Below, piece by piece: positions 1 to 7,576 of a stretch of 14,155 bases of DNA. A program made the translations under genes and the position numbers. The notes beneath the pieces were generated by a model that saw only the letters and a list, made by a program, of their open reading frames with translations, made no database searches and was not told the DNA's origin. Every line of letters starts with the position of its first letter. The stretch's first letter is position 1. The DNA comes from an uncultured Prevotella sp. (lineage in GTDB: Bacteria; Bacteroidota; Bacteroidia; Bacteroidales; Bacteroidaceae), in contig CALBLK010000059.1 of NCBI GenBank assembly GCA_937895845.1, positions 1-14,155 of the forward strand, written 5' to 3'.

Positions 1-33
1 CTGTGAGCAAGCTCCCATTGCGCTCGCTTGCAT

Positions 34-41
34 TACCTTTG
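34..41 (+). promoter_or_regulatory. Bacteroidota -7 promoter element (TACCTTTG)
   Basis: TACCTTTG matches the Bacteroidota -7 consensus TAnnTTTG, and the ten bases TACCTTTGCA recur exactly in the promoter at 7731-7740. I see no TTG at the usual 19-21 base distance upstream; the nearest TTG, at 18-20, is only 13 bases away, so the -33 part is weak. Transcription would be expected to begin near base 47, almost on the ATG at 48. Confidence 0.6.
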
Positions 42-47
42 CAAAAG

Positions 48-1025
48 ATGAACAAGTTGACAACCACCATATTCAGCCGTTCAGCAGAGCTGCCGCCACT
101 GTGTGGCGGTGCGTTCTTCCACAGTGAGACACTGTTCCGCATCTACGAGCAGACGCCCCGCATGCGCCCGTTTATGGCAGTGGTCACCGACGAGGCCGGC
201 CGCGTGCGCAGCCAGCTGCTGGCCGTGGTGTGCTACAGGATGTCCCTGCTCCCCCCCTACCTGTACCGCCACTGCCGCATCTACGGCGAAGGGGCTTACG
301 CACCGGGGAGCGAGGCCAGCCGCGAGCAGCTGTTCGAGCTGATGCTCAAGGCGCTGGGCAGGCGGATACAGCGCAAGGTGCTCTACACCGAAATCAGCAA
401 CCTGAGCAACAAGATGTTCGGCTACCGGGTGCTGAAAGCCCAGAGATTCTTCCCCGTGAAATGGATGAGCATCCACAACTCGCTGCACAACAAGCGTCCG
501 GAGGAACGGCTTGGCGAGCGGACGCGCCTCAAGATAGCGCACGCCCTGCAGCGGGGGGCTGTGACACGCGAGGTGCACACCGAGGAAGACCTGCTGCTAT
601 TCTACCGGCTGATGAACAGGCACAACCTGCTGAAGCCCAGGCGCTACATCCCGGGCATACAGTTTTTCCGCGGGCTGATGGGCTGCCGGCAGGCCCGGCT
701 CTTCATCACGCTGGCGCGCGACAAGGTGGTGGGGTGCTGCGCCTGCGTCAGCTCAGGGGGCAACGCCTACCTGTGGTACTCGGCATTCCTGCGCAAGACC
801 TACGTGAAATACCACCCCGACACCATCACCATGTGGCAAGCCATCAAGGACGCAGAGGCCAGCGGGCAGGCCCACATCTTCTTCATGGACGTGGGACTGC
901 CCTATATGCGCAACCCTTTCCGCGAGTTCATCCTGCGCTTTGGCGGCAAGCCGGTGAGCACCTTCCGCTGGTTTCACACCAACATTCCCTGGGCCAACAG
1001 GCTGATGGAGGTGCTGAAACAATAA
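48..1025 (+). CDS. FemAB/GNAT-like acyltransferase
   Basis: A 325-residue protein resembling the large GNAT/FemAB-like N-acetyltransferases of Bacteroidales. The N-terminal stretch with FFHSETLF and the later sequence around LARDKVVGCCACV and AYLWYSAF fit the first and second halves of such double acyltransferase folds. There is no signal peptide or membrane segment, so it is probably cytoplasmic. Substrate unknown; FemAB relatives add aminoacyl groups to peptidoglycan precursors, but nothing here shows that activity. I chose the ATG at 48 over the in-frame GTG at 3 because the GTG lies upstream of the promoter element at 34-41, and the family normally starts close to the FFHS region. The TonB-receptor gene starts 27 bases after the stop, suggesting co-transcription. 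Fold assignment is by recognition only. Confidence 0.7.
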   Translation: MNKLTTTIFSRSAELPPLCGGAFFHSETLFRIYEQTPRMRPFMAVVTDEAGRVRSQLLAVVCYRMSLLPPYLYRHCRIYGEGAYAPGSEASREQLFELMLKALGRRIQRKVLYTEISNLSNKMFGYRVLKAQRFFPVKWMSIHNSLHNKRPEERLGERTRLKIAHALQRGAVTREVHTEEDLLLFYRLMNRHNLLKPRRYIPGIQFFRGLMGCRQARLFITLARDKVVGCCACVSSGGNAYLWYSAFLRKTYVKYHPDTITMWQAIKDAEASGQAHIFFMDVGLPYMRNPFREFILRFGGKPVSTFRWFHTNIPWANRLMEVLKQ

Positions 1026-1052
1026 TCAGGCCCGTTTCACGTTATTAAAGGG

Positions 1053-3434
1053 ATGAGAACATTCAGAATCCATGCAATGACCATACTGCTGCTCTGCCTT
1101 GCGGCCACAGCGGCGGCACAGCAGTTTACCGTCACCGGAAAGGTGGTTGACGAGGAGCGCAACCCCATCGAGCTGGCCACAGTGTCGTGCCTTCAGCAGG
1201 GCAAGGTGACGGCGACCAACCTGAAAGGTGAGTTCAGCCTCACCCTCAAGAGTGCCGACAGCGTGGTTGTCAGGTTTTCCATGGTGGGGTACAACGCCCG
1301 CAAGCGGGTGTTAAAACGGCCCAGGGGAAAGCTGCACATCGAGGTCACGCTGCCATCGATGGAGGCGCTGGGCGAGGTGGTCATCACCGAGAAGCGCCGC
1401 CAGACCACAGGCACCGGGCAGCTGGACATCAAGGACACCAAGGGGACGCCCAGCACGACGGGCAACGCCGTGGAGGAGCTTGTCCAGCAGCAGGCCGGCG
1501 TGTCGACCCACAACGAGCTGTCGTCGCAATACAACGTGCGCGGCGGCAGCTTTGACGAGAACTCCGTATATATAAACAATGTGGAAATCTACAGGCCGTT
1601 CCTGGTGAGGAGCGGGCAGCAGGAGGGGCTGAGCGTCATCAACCCCGACATGGTGAAGAGCGTCGGGTTCTCCGCCGGAGGCTTTGAGGCCCGCTATGGC
1701 GACAAGATGGCCTCGGTGCTTGACATCACCTACCGCCGGCCAGAGAAGCGCGAGGCCAGCGTGTCGGCCTCGCTCCTCGGAGCCAGCGCCTTTGCGGGGT
1801 TCGGCAGCAAGAAGTTCTCCATGAGCCACGGCATACGCTACAAGACCACCCGCTACCTGCTGGGGTCGCTGGAGACCAAAGGCGAGTACAGGCCAAACTT
1901 CCTGGACTACCAGACCTACATCAGCTACACCCCCAACGGGCGGTGGTCGCTCGACATCATTGGCAACATCTCGGAGAACCACTACAACTTCTCACCGTCA
2001 GACCGCGAGACAGCGTTCGGGACAATGGAGGACGTCAAGTCGTTCAAGGTGTATTTCGACGGGCAGGAGAAAGACATCTTCCGCACGCTCTTCGGCACCG
2101 TTGGACTGACACGCCACTTCGGCCAGAACACCTCGGTGTCGGCCATCGCCTCGGCATTCCACACCAAGGAGCAGGAAACCTACGACATCCAGGGGCAGTA
2201 CTGGCTCAACGACACCAAGAAAGACGAGAACCTGGGCGTGGGCACCTACATGGAGCACGCGCGCAACTATCTGACAGGAGACGTGAAAAGTCTGAAGCTG
2301 ATGGCACGGCACAAGGCCGGCCGGCACGACCTTGAGGGCGCCGTGACCTTCAAGTGGGAACACGTCAAGGAAAAATCGCGCGAATATGAGATGCGCGACT
2401 CCAGCGGCTACTCCCTGCCACACAGCGCCAGCCGGCTGGACCTGATCTACTCCCTCAGCGCGAAGAATGTCCTGGACTCCCGCCGGACCGAGGGCTACCT
2501 GCAAGACACCTACCGCTTTACGCTGGGCAGCGAGCGGCAGAACTTCCTCACACTCAACTACGGGGTGCGCTTCAGCCACTGGTCGTACACCAACGAGACC
2601 ACCGTCTCGCCACGCGCCTCGCTGGCCGTCATCCCCGCGTTCAACGAGAACATGACACTCCGCATGGCAACCGGCCTCTACTACCAGGCGCCGTTCTACA
2701 AGGAGCTGCGCGACACCATGACGGTGAACGGCGTCACCGTGGCGCGGCTCAACGACAAGGTCAAGAGCCAGCAGTCCGTCCATTTAGTGGCAGGGGCCGA
2801 CTACCGGTTCAAAATCAAGGGGCGCGCCTACAAGTTTACGGCGGAGGCTTACTACAAGCTGTACAACAACCTGACCCCCTACAATGTCAACAACATGAAG
2901 ATCACCTACGACGCCAGCAGCACCTGCACCGGCTACGCCACCGGCCTGGACCTCAAGCTCTACGGGGAGTTTGTGCCGGGCACCGACTCGTGGGTGACCT
3001 TCTCGCTGATGAAGGCCCGGCAGAAGAGCGGCGGCAGATGGACGGCCATGCCAACCGACCAGAGATATGCCGTGAACCTGCATTTCACCGACTATTTCCC
3101 CGGAACCACCAGGTGGAAGATGACCCTCAGGCTCGCCTTTGCCGACGGGCTGCCCTTTGGCGCCCCGCACAAGGGCATCGAGAACATGGCGTTCAGGGCG
3201 CCGGCCTACAGGCGCGCCGACATCGGCATGAGCTACCGGGCCTACGGCAACGAGGACAGGAAGCAGCGCAGCGTGTTCAGAAACATCTGGGTGGGCGCAG
3301 ACTGCCTGAACCTGTTTGGCATCAGCAACGTCAACTCCTACTACTGGGTGACCGACGTGAACAACCAGCAGTATGCGGTGCCCAACTATCTCACAGGGCG
3401 CCAGGTCAACCTGAAAGTGCAGTGCGAGTTCTGA
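1053..3434 (+). CDS. TonB-dependent outer-membrane receptor with CarboxypepD_reg-like domain
   Basis: A 793-residue outer-membrane receptor that should import a ligand using TonB energy. Residues 9-22 form a signal peptide ending in TAAA before QQ. Residues about 25-105 are the carboxypeptidase-regulatory-like beta-sandwich (TVTGKVVDEERNPIELATV, later FSMVGY). The LGEVVITEK linker at 106-114 precedes the plug, which shows NVRGGSFDEN at 161-170, VYINNVEIYRP at 172-182 and GFEARYGDKMASVLDI at 210-225. The rest has the alternating pattern of a beta barrel and ends in a terminal Phe, the usual barrel-assembly signal. It is shorter than SusC proteins (usually about 1000 residues) and no SusD gene follows, so it is a solo receptor and its ligand cannot be read from sequence. 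An alternative start at 1077 (residue 9) would give a tighter signal peptide. It lies 27 bases after the acyltransferase gene. Confidence 0.9.
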   Translation: MRTFRIHAMTILLLCLAATAAAQQFTVTGKVVDEERNPIELATVSCLQQGKVTATNLKGEFSLTLKSADSVVVRFSMVGYNARKRVLKRPRGKLHIEVTLPSMEALGEVVITEKRRQTTGTGQLDIKDTKGTPSTTGNAVEELVQQQAGVSTHNELSSQYNVRGGSFDENSVYINNVEIYRPFLVRSGQQEGLSVINPDMVKSVGFSAGGFEARYGDKMASVLDITYRRPEKREASVSASLLGASAFAGFGSKKFSMSHGIRYKTTRYLLGSLETKGEYRPNFLDYQTYISYTPNGRWSLDIIGNISENHYNFSPSDRETAFGTMEDVKSFKVYFDGQEKDIFRTLFGTVGLTRHFGQNTSVSAIASAFHTKEQETYDIQGQYWLNDTKKDENLGVGTYMEHARNYLTGDVKSLKLMARHKAGRHDLEGAVTFKWEHVKEKSREYEMRDSSGYSLPHSASRLDLIYSLSAKNVLDSRRTEGYLQDTYRFTLGSERQNFLTLNYGVRFSHWSYTNETTVSPRASLAVIPAFNENMTLRMATGLYYQAPFYKELRDTMTVNGVTVARLNDKVKSQQSVHLVAGADYRFKIKGRAYKFTAEAYYKLYNNLTPYNVNNMKITYDASSTCTGYATGLDLKLYGEFVPGTDSWVTFSLMKARQKSGGRWTAMPTDQRYAVNLHFTDYFPGTTRWKMTLRLAFADGLPFGAPHKGIENMAFRAPAYRRADIGMSYRAYGNEDRKQRSVFRNIWVGADCLNLFGISNVNSYYWVTDVNNQQYAVPNYLTGRQVNLKVQCEF

Positions 3435-3488
3435 GGCCAAAAGACAGCGCCGGCAGCGCCGCACAGACAATATTTTCAGGCTGCGGCC

Positions 3489-3518
3489 TTGCGTTATGAA
3501 TTATAATTGCTATCTTTG
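3489..3518 (+). promoter_or_regulatory. Strong Bacteroidota promoter of the methylmalonyl-CoA operon
   Basis: TTG at 3489-3491, a spacer of exactly 19 bases, then TATCTTTG at 3511-3518, matching the -33/-7 consensus TTG-N19-21-TAnnTTTG. Transcription should start near 3524, giving an A/T-rich leader of about 50 bases before the ATG at 3575, without a recognisable Shine-Dalgarno sequence. It lies 54 bases after the receptor gene and separates that unit from the epimerase operon. Confidence 0.8.
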
Positions 3519-3574
3519 CATGGTTTTACAGCCAGCAGCAAGACATATCTTTAATAAAAAATAAATTCATTGTT

Positions 3575-3979
3575 ATGAAGATTTCGCACATTGAACATCT
3601 GGGCATTGCCGTCAAAAGCATCGAAGAGTCACTCCCATACTTTGAAAATGTACTGGGACTGAAGTGCTACAACATCGAAGTGGTGGAAGACCAAAAGGTG
3701 AAGACCGCCTTTCTGAAATGCGGAGAGGTGAAACTGGAGCTGCTGGAGCCTACATCGCCCGACAGCACCATCCAGAAATGGCTTGACAAGGGCAACCACG
3801 GTGTTCACCATGTGGCTTTCTGCGTAGAGGACGGTGTGGCCAACGCCCTGGCCGAGTGCAGCGAGAAGGGCATACGCCTCATTGACCAGGCCCCGCGCAA
3901 GGGCGCAGAGAATCTGAACATCGCATTCCTGCACCCCAAGTCGACCGTAGGCATCCTCACCGAGCTCTGCGAGCACTGA
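3575..3979 (+). CDS. mce: Methylmalonyl-CoA epimerase
   Basis: A 134-residue vicinal-oxygen-chelate protein that interconverts (2R)- and (2S)-methylmalonyl-CoA between methylmalonyl-CoA mutase and the decarboxylase in propionate formation. The length is normal for the family. Sequence marks are HLGIAV at 8-13, the VKLELLEP segment at 52-59, HHVAFCVED at 78-86 and GILTEL at 126-131. By family knowledge the metal ligands should be His8, Glu55, His78 or His79, and Glu130; the exact His was not settled by alignment. The protein is cytoplasmic. It is the first gene of the operon, directly behind the promoter at 3489-3518, and the carboxyltransferase gene follows after 88 bases. The same order is familiar from other Bacteroidales. 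Confidence 0.93.
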   Translation: MKISHIEHLGIAVKSIEESLPYFENVLGLKCYNIEVVEDQKVKTAFLKCGEVKLELLEPTSPDSTIQKWLDKGNHGVHHVAFCVEDGVANALAECSEKGIRLIDQAPRKGAENLNIAFLHPKSTVGILTELCEH

Positions 3980-4067
3980 AAGGAGGGACAGGCCATGGCG
4001 CAGGCCCGCCGCCAACAGGCACGCCAAAAAGAACTTAACAAACAGACATAAAAACCCAACAAAAAGA

Positions 4068-5633
4068 ATGAGCAAGCAAATAGAAAAAATCAAGCAACTG
4101 ATAGCCAAGCGCGAGGAAGCGCGCCTGGGCGGTGGCGAGAAAGCCATTGAAAAGCAGCACGCCCGCGGCAAGTACACAGCCCGCGAGCGCATCAGCATGC
4201 TGCTTGACGAAGGCAGCTTTGAGGAGTATGACATGTTCAAGCTGCACCGCTGCACCAATTTCGGCATGGAGAAGAAGCAGTTTATGGGCGACGGCGTGGT
4301 GACCGGCTCGGGAACCATCGACGGCCGCCTGGTGTTCATCTTCGCGCAGGACTTCACCGTGAACGGAGGGTCGCTCTCCGAAACGATGTCGCAGAAGATT
4401 TGCAAGGTGATGGACATGGCCATGAAGATGGGCGCACCCGTCATCGGCATCAACGACTCGGGCGGCGCACGCATCCAGGAGGGCATCTGCGCCCTGGCCG
4501 GCTATGGCGAAATCTTCGAGCGCAACATCCTGGCCTCGGGTGTCATCCCGCAGATTAGCGGCATCTTCGGCCCGTGTGCCGGCGGAGCCGTTTACTCTCC
4601 GGCACTGACAGACTTCACGCTGATGATGGAGAACACCTCTTACATGTTCCTGACCGGCCCGAAGGTGGTGAAGACCGTCACGGGCGAGGACATTGACCAG
4701 GAGCGCCTGGGCGGCGCAAGCGTTCACGCCAGCAAGAGCGGCGTGACCCACTTTACCGCCAAGACCGAGGAAGAGGCCATACAGATGATCAAGACACTGC
4801 TCAGCTACATCCCCTCGAACAACATGGAGACGGCGCCGCGCAAGCAGTGCGACGACCCCATAGACCGCCTGGAGGACAGCCTGAACGAGATTATCCCGGA
4901 GAACCCCAACGAGGCATACGACATGTACAAGGTGATTGGCGCCATCGTTGACAACGGCGAGTTCTTCGAAGTCCAGCCAAAGTTTGCACGGAACATCATC
5001 ATCGGATTTGCCCGCTTCAACGGCCAGAGCGTGGGCATCGTGGCCAACCAGCCCAGCTGCTACGCCGGCGTGCTCGACGTGAACGCCAGCCGCAAGGGGG
5101 CACGCTTCGTGCGCTTCTGCGACGCATTCAACATACCCATCGTGTCTCTGGTCGACGTGCCGGGCTTCCTGCCCGGAACAGGACAGGAATACAACGCTGT
5201 CATCCTGCACGGAGCGCAGCTGCTCTACGCCTACGGCGAGGCCACAGTGCCCAAGATTACGGTCACACTGCGCAAGAGCTACGGCGGCAGCCACATCGTG
5301 ATGGGATGCAAGCAGCTGCGCGCTGACCTCAACTACGCATGGCCCTCGGCAGAGATTGCCGTGATGGGCGCTTCGGGCGCCGTTGCCGTGCTCTGCGCCA
5401 AGGAGGCCAAAGCCAAGAAAGAGGTCGGCGAGGATGTCAAGGCTTTCCTGGCCGAAAAGGAGGAGGAATACACCGAAATGTTTGCCAACCCCTACCAGGC
5501 AGCCAAGTATGGCTACATCGATGACGTGATCGAGCCGCGCAACACCCGCTTCCGCATCTGCCGCGGCCTGGCCCAGCTGGCCACCAAGCGCGAGTGCCTG
5601 CCGGCCAAGAAGCACGGCAGCATCCCAATGTAA
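4068..5633 (+). CDS. mmdA: Methylmalonyl-CoA decarboxylase alpha subunit / acyl-CoA carboxyltransferase
   Basis: A 521-residue carboxyltransferase of the crotonase superfamily, the usual length for MmdA or propionyl-CoA carboxylase beta. It moves the carboxyl group between (S)-methylmalonyl-CoA and biotin on the carrier protein. The N-terminal half carries HARGKYTARER at 31-41, DSGGARIQEG at 130-139 and the oxyanion-hole segment GPCAGGAVYSPAL at 168-180. The C-terminal half carries VDVPGFLPGTGQE at 362-374, RKSYGGSHIVMG at 402-413 and the second oxyanion-hole segment GASGAVAVL at 434-442. It is soluble with no membrane segment. The 51-residue gene and the biotin carrier gene follow at once. 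Decarboxylase and carboxylase subunits of this family cannot be told apart from this gene alone; the name rests on the epimerase neighbour and Bacteroidales gene order. No biotin carboxylase gene is in the window. Confidence 0.9.
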   Translation: MSKQIEKIKQLIAKREEARLGGGEKAIEKQHARGKYTARERISMLLDEGSFEEYDMFKLHRCTNFGMEKKQFMGDGVVTGSGTIDGRLVFIFAQDFTVNGGSLSETMSQKICKVMDMAMKMGAPVIGINDSGGARIQEGICALAGYGEIFERNILASGVIPQISGIFGPCAGGAVYSPALTDFTLMMENTSYMFLTGPKVVKTVTGEDIDQERLGGASVHASKSGVTHFTAKTEEEAIQMIKTLLSYIPSNNMETAPRKQCDDPIDRLEDSLNEIIPENPNEAYDMYKVIGAIVDNGEFFEVQPKFARNIIIGFARFNGQSVGIVANQPSCYAGVLDVNASRKGARFVRFCDAFNIPIVSLVDVPGFLPGTGQEYNAVILHGAQLLYAYGEATVPKITVTLRKSYGGSHIVMGCKQLRADLNYAWPSAEIAVMGASGAVAVLCAKEAKAKKEVGEDVKAFLAEKEEEYTEMFANPYQAAKYGYIDDVIEPRNTRFRICRGLAQLATKRECLPAKKHGSIPM

Positions 5634-5664
5634 CCACTGTGCTTTATCCTAAACGACCGAAGAC

Positions 5665-5820
5665 ATGAAAAAGAACCAGGAGATATATGCGGCCATCGCA
5701 CTGGCGCTCCACGAGTTCATGGGCAACAATGTGCATGATGAGGAGTCGGGAAAAATCACCATCGCAGCACATCCCACACAGTGGAACGGCTACGCCCTGA
5801 CAATGACCGAACATCCATAA
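5665..5820 (+). CDS. Small soluble OadG-C-terminal-like protein between mmdA and the biotin carrier gene
   Basis: A 51-residue ORF in the space where decarboxylase clusters usually carry the small delta/OadG subunit. It begins MKKNQEIYAAIALALHEFMG, continues with an acidic patch (NNVHDEESGK at 21-30) and ends WNGYALTMTEHP. The EIYAAIALALHEF helix followed by a conserved Trp resembles the C-terminal module of OadG-family subunits, which I infer docks the carboxyltransferase. Unlike those subunits it has no N-terminal membrane helix: an in-frame stop at 5650-5652 prevents extension by more than four codons. It starts 31 bases after mmdA and its stop lies 11 bases before the biotin carrier ATG, so the genes are co-transcribed. 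The role as a decarboxylase partner is inference from position and weak similarity. Confidence 0.72.
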   Translation: MKKNQEIYAAIALALHEFMGNNVHDEESGKITIAAHPTQWNGYALTMTEHP

Positions 5821-5831
5821 AACGAGAAAAG

Positions 5832-6263
5832 ATGAAGAAATACAAATATACCATCAACGGTAATGTTTACGAAGTGACCATCGGCGACATCAGCGACAAC
5901 GTGGCCGATGTGAACGTGAACGGCGAGGACTACAAGGTGGAAATGGAGCCGGAGAAGAAGCCGGAGAAGCCAAAGCCTGTGGTGCGCCCCGCAGCAGGCG
6001 CTGCCGCGCCAGCCGCAAGCAACGCACAGGCTGGCGGCGGGAACGCCGGCGGAAAGACGGTGAAGGCGCCGCTGCCCGGCGTAATCACCGAGGTGAAAGT
6101 GGCTGTTGGCGACGAGGTGAACGTTGGAGACACCTGCATCGTACTGGAAGCCATGAAGATGGCCAACAACCTGGAAACAGAATATGCAGGAAAGGTGAAG
6201 GAAATCTGCGTGCAGCCGGGACAGTCGGTAATGGAAGACGACGTGCTGGTTGTCATTGAGTAA
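5832..6263 (+). CDS. mmdC: Biotin carboxyl carrier subunit of methylmalonyl-CoA decarboxylase
   Basis: A 143-residue carrier protein whose biotin accepts CO2 from the carboxyltransferase. Residues 1-40 form a small beta domain (MKKYKYTINGNVYEV). Residues 41-75 are a flexible Pro/Ala/Gly/Lys-rich linker. Residues 76-143 are the biotinyl domain, with APLPGVI at 79-85 and the biotinylation motif EAMKM at 106-110, so Lys109 is the expected biotin site. The start is the ATG at 5832, giving the MKKYKY beginning usual for this family; an in-frame ATG at 5781 would overlap the 51-residue gene out of frame and add an uncharacteristic 17 residues. It is the last gene of the operon: a strong terminator begins 21 bases after the stop, where a sodium-pump beta subunit gene might have been expected. 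Confidence 0.92.
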   Translation: MKKYKYTINGNVYEVTIGDISDNVADVNVNGEDYKVEMEPEKKPEKPKPVVRPAAGAAAPAASNAQAGGGNAGGKTVKAPLPGVITEVKVAVGDEVNVGDTCIVLEAMKMANNLETEYAGKVKEICVQPGQSVMEDDVLVVIE

Positions 6264-6284
6264 ACATCCCTGGAAACACAAACG

Positions 6285-6327
6285 AATCAGGGGAAGCCAT
6301 CATGACTGTGGCTTCCCCTGATTTTTT
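6285..6327 (+). terminator. Rho-independent terminator after the mmd operon
   Basis: A perfect 15-bp inverted repeat (arms 6285-6299 and 6309-6323, AATCAGGGGAAGCCA in the left arm) with a 9-base loop, followed by T's from 6322 to 6327. It ends plus-strand transcription after the biotin carrier gene. On the minus strand the hairpin is followed by CGTTTGTGTTT, a poorer U run, so it may also stop panCD transcription, whose last stop codon is 57 bases away. Confidence 0.9.
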
Positions 6328-6380
6328 GGCTGTTGCAGCTCCCATACCCATGGGGCGGCACCCGCAAGCAGCAAGGATTT

Positions 6381-6725
6381 CTACAAGCGGTTTCCCTCCT
6401 TCGGGAACACCACGGTGGGCACGAACGTCTTGGCCTCCTCAAAGTCCATGAGGGCGTAAGAGATGATGATGCACACATCGCCGACCTGCACCTTGCGGGC
6501 TGCTGCGCCATTCAGGCAGATGCAGCCCGTTCCGCGCCCGCCCTTGATGATGTAGGTTTCGAAACGCTCGCCATTGTTGTTGTCAACAATCTGAACCTTT
6601 TCGCCCGCTATCATGCCGGCTGCGTCCATCAAATCCTCGTCAATGGTGATGCTGCCCATATAGTTCAGGTTAGCCTCGGTCACCGTAACACAGTGGAGTT
6701 TCGACTTCAGCACCTCAATCATCAT
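6381..6725 (-). CDS. panD: Aspartate 1-decarboxylase
   Basis: A 114-residue pyruvoyl enzyme that decarboxylates L-aspartate to beta-alanine for pantothenate synthesis. Counting from the ATG at 6725, the self-cleavage site is Gly24-Ser25 in YMGSITID, with Ser25 becoming the pyruvoyl group. Lys9 and His11, and Arg54, Thr57 and Tyr58 in the GERFETYII segment, fall at the positions known from E. coli PanD. NGAAARKVQVGD (residues 72-83) is also conserved. The ATG at 6725 overlaps the panC stop as ATGA. A second ATG directly behind it (6722) sits 5 bases after AAGGAG, a better ribosome-binding spacing than the 2 bases of the first, so the true start may be one residue later. It is translationally coupled to panC, cytoplasmic, and convergent with the mmd operon. 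Confidence 0.93.
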   Translation of the reverse strand: MMIEVLKSKLHCVTVTEANLNYMGSITIDEDLMDAAGMIAGEKVQIVDNNNGERFETYIIKGGRGTGCICLNGAAARKVQVGDVCIIISYALMDFEEAKTFVPTVVFPKEGNRL

Positions 6726-7576
6726 GGCTCCTTATATTTAATATGGTCAATCAGACGAATGGGCCTCTTTCCACAGTTCACGGCAATGCAGCCCACCACA
6801 TAGGGAGAATCCTCCCATGAGGCGACATCCTGCAGCGTGTTGCCGTCGACAATGGAGAAATACTCCACGTCAAGGCCGCCGACTGCATTGATTTCATCGA
6901 CCACAAACTTGTGGGTTTCAGCCACTGTATGCGTCTTGGCATAGTCTACACTGGCCTTGAGCGCCCTGTAAATGGCCGGTGCGGCAGCCCGCTCGCCGGG
7001 TGTGAGCAAGGTGTTGCGGCTGGAGCGCGCCAAGCCGTCAGTGTCACGGACAATGGGGCACTCAACGATGCGTACATGGAGGCCAAGACTGCGCACCATC
7101 GCCTTGATAACAGCTATCTGCTGCCAGTCCTTCTCGCCAAAATAGGCCACGTCGGGCCGCACGATATAGAAAAGGCGGCTCACCACCTGGCACACGCCGT
7201 TGAAATGGCCGGGACGGTGGGCTCCCTCCATCACCGTAGACACGGGCGGAAACTCAAAATGACGCCTGTCGGGCTGCGGATACATCTCCTCTACCGACGG
7301 TGCAAAGACAAAATCAGCCTTGCACGACTCAAGCAGACGGCAGTCTGCGTCAAGGTCGCGCGGGTAGTTCTTCAAATCATTCTTGTCGTTAAACTGTGTC
7401 GGATTCACAAAGACAGAGACCACAGTCACACCATTGTCTGCAACACTCTTCCTGACCAACGAGGCATGTCCTTCATGCAACGCTCCCATCGTGGGAACCA
7501 ATCCGACCTTCAGACCCTGTTTGCGAAGTGCGAACAACTCATTCTGAAGGTCCACAATCTTATGAACTACTTTCAT
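6722..7576 (-). CDS. panC: Pantothenate synthetase
   Basis: A 284-residue enzyme, normal length, that joins pantoate and beta-alanine in an ATP-dependent reaction through pantoyl adenylate. Marks of the nucleotidyltransferase fold are PTMGALHEGH at 28-37 (HIGH-like ATP site), FVNPTQF at 56-62, HRPGHFNGV at 120-128, FGEKDWQQ at 146-153 and LARSSRN at 182-188 (KMSKS-like loop). All expected active-site segments are present. It is the first gene of a two-gene unit; its product PanC uses the beta-alanine made by PanD. panB is not in the window. It is divergent from the glycogen-synthase-like gene across a 191-base AT-rich gap. Confidence 0.95.
   Translation of the reverse strand: MKVVHKIVDLQNELFALRKQGLKVGLVPTMGALHEGHASLVRKSVADNGVTVVSVFVNPTQFNDKNDLKNYPRDLDADCRLLESCKADFVFAPSVEEMYPQPDRRHFEFPPVSTVMEGAHRPGHFNGVCQVVSRLFYIVRPDVAYFGEKDWQQIAVIKAMVRSLGLHVRIVECPIVRDTDGLARSSRNTLLTPGERAAAPAIYRALKASVDYAKTHTVAETHKFVVDEINAVGGLDVEYFSIVDGNTLQDVASWEDSPYVVGCIAVNCGKRPIRLIDHIKYKEP

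Noticed and set aside
3..47. GTG start at base 3 for the acyltransferase
   Set aside because: It lies upstream of the -7 promoter element at 34-41 and adds 15 residues that do not look like the family's N-terminus.
1311..2783. Long minus-strand frames opposite the TonB receptor gene
   Set aside because: The plus-strand frame encodes a complete receptor with signal peptide, plug and terminal Phe; the opposite frames are low-complexity by-products of codon bias.
3435..3488. GC-rich repeat GCGCCGGCAGCGCCG after the receptor gene as a terminator
   Set aside because: The pairings are short and self-overlapping and no T run follows directly; I could not support a terminator.
3980..4067. GC-rich 88-base gap between mce and mmdA, with the palindrome GCCATGGC
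   Set aside because: No ORF, promoter consensus or hairpin with a T run; it appears to be a plain operon spacer.
4035..5615. A 526-residue open frame on the minus strand opposite the carboxyltransferase gene
   Set aside because: It is the mirror of a GC-rich, strongly recognisable mmdA frame. The translation is His/Ala/Val/Leu-rich with no family resemblance.
5781..5831. Earlier start at 5781 for the biotin carrier protein
   Set aside because: It overlaps the 51-residue gene in another frame and adds 17 uncharacteristic residues; the ATG at 5832 gives the usual MKKYKY beginning.
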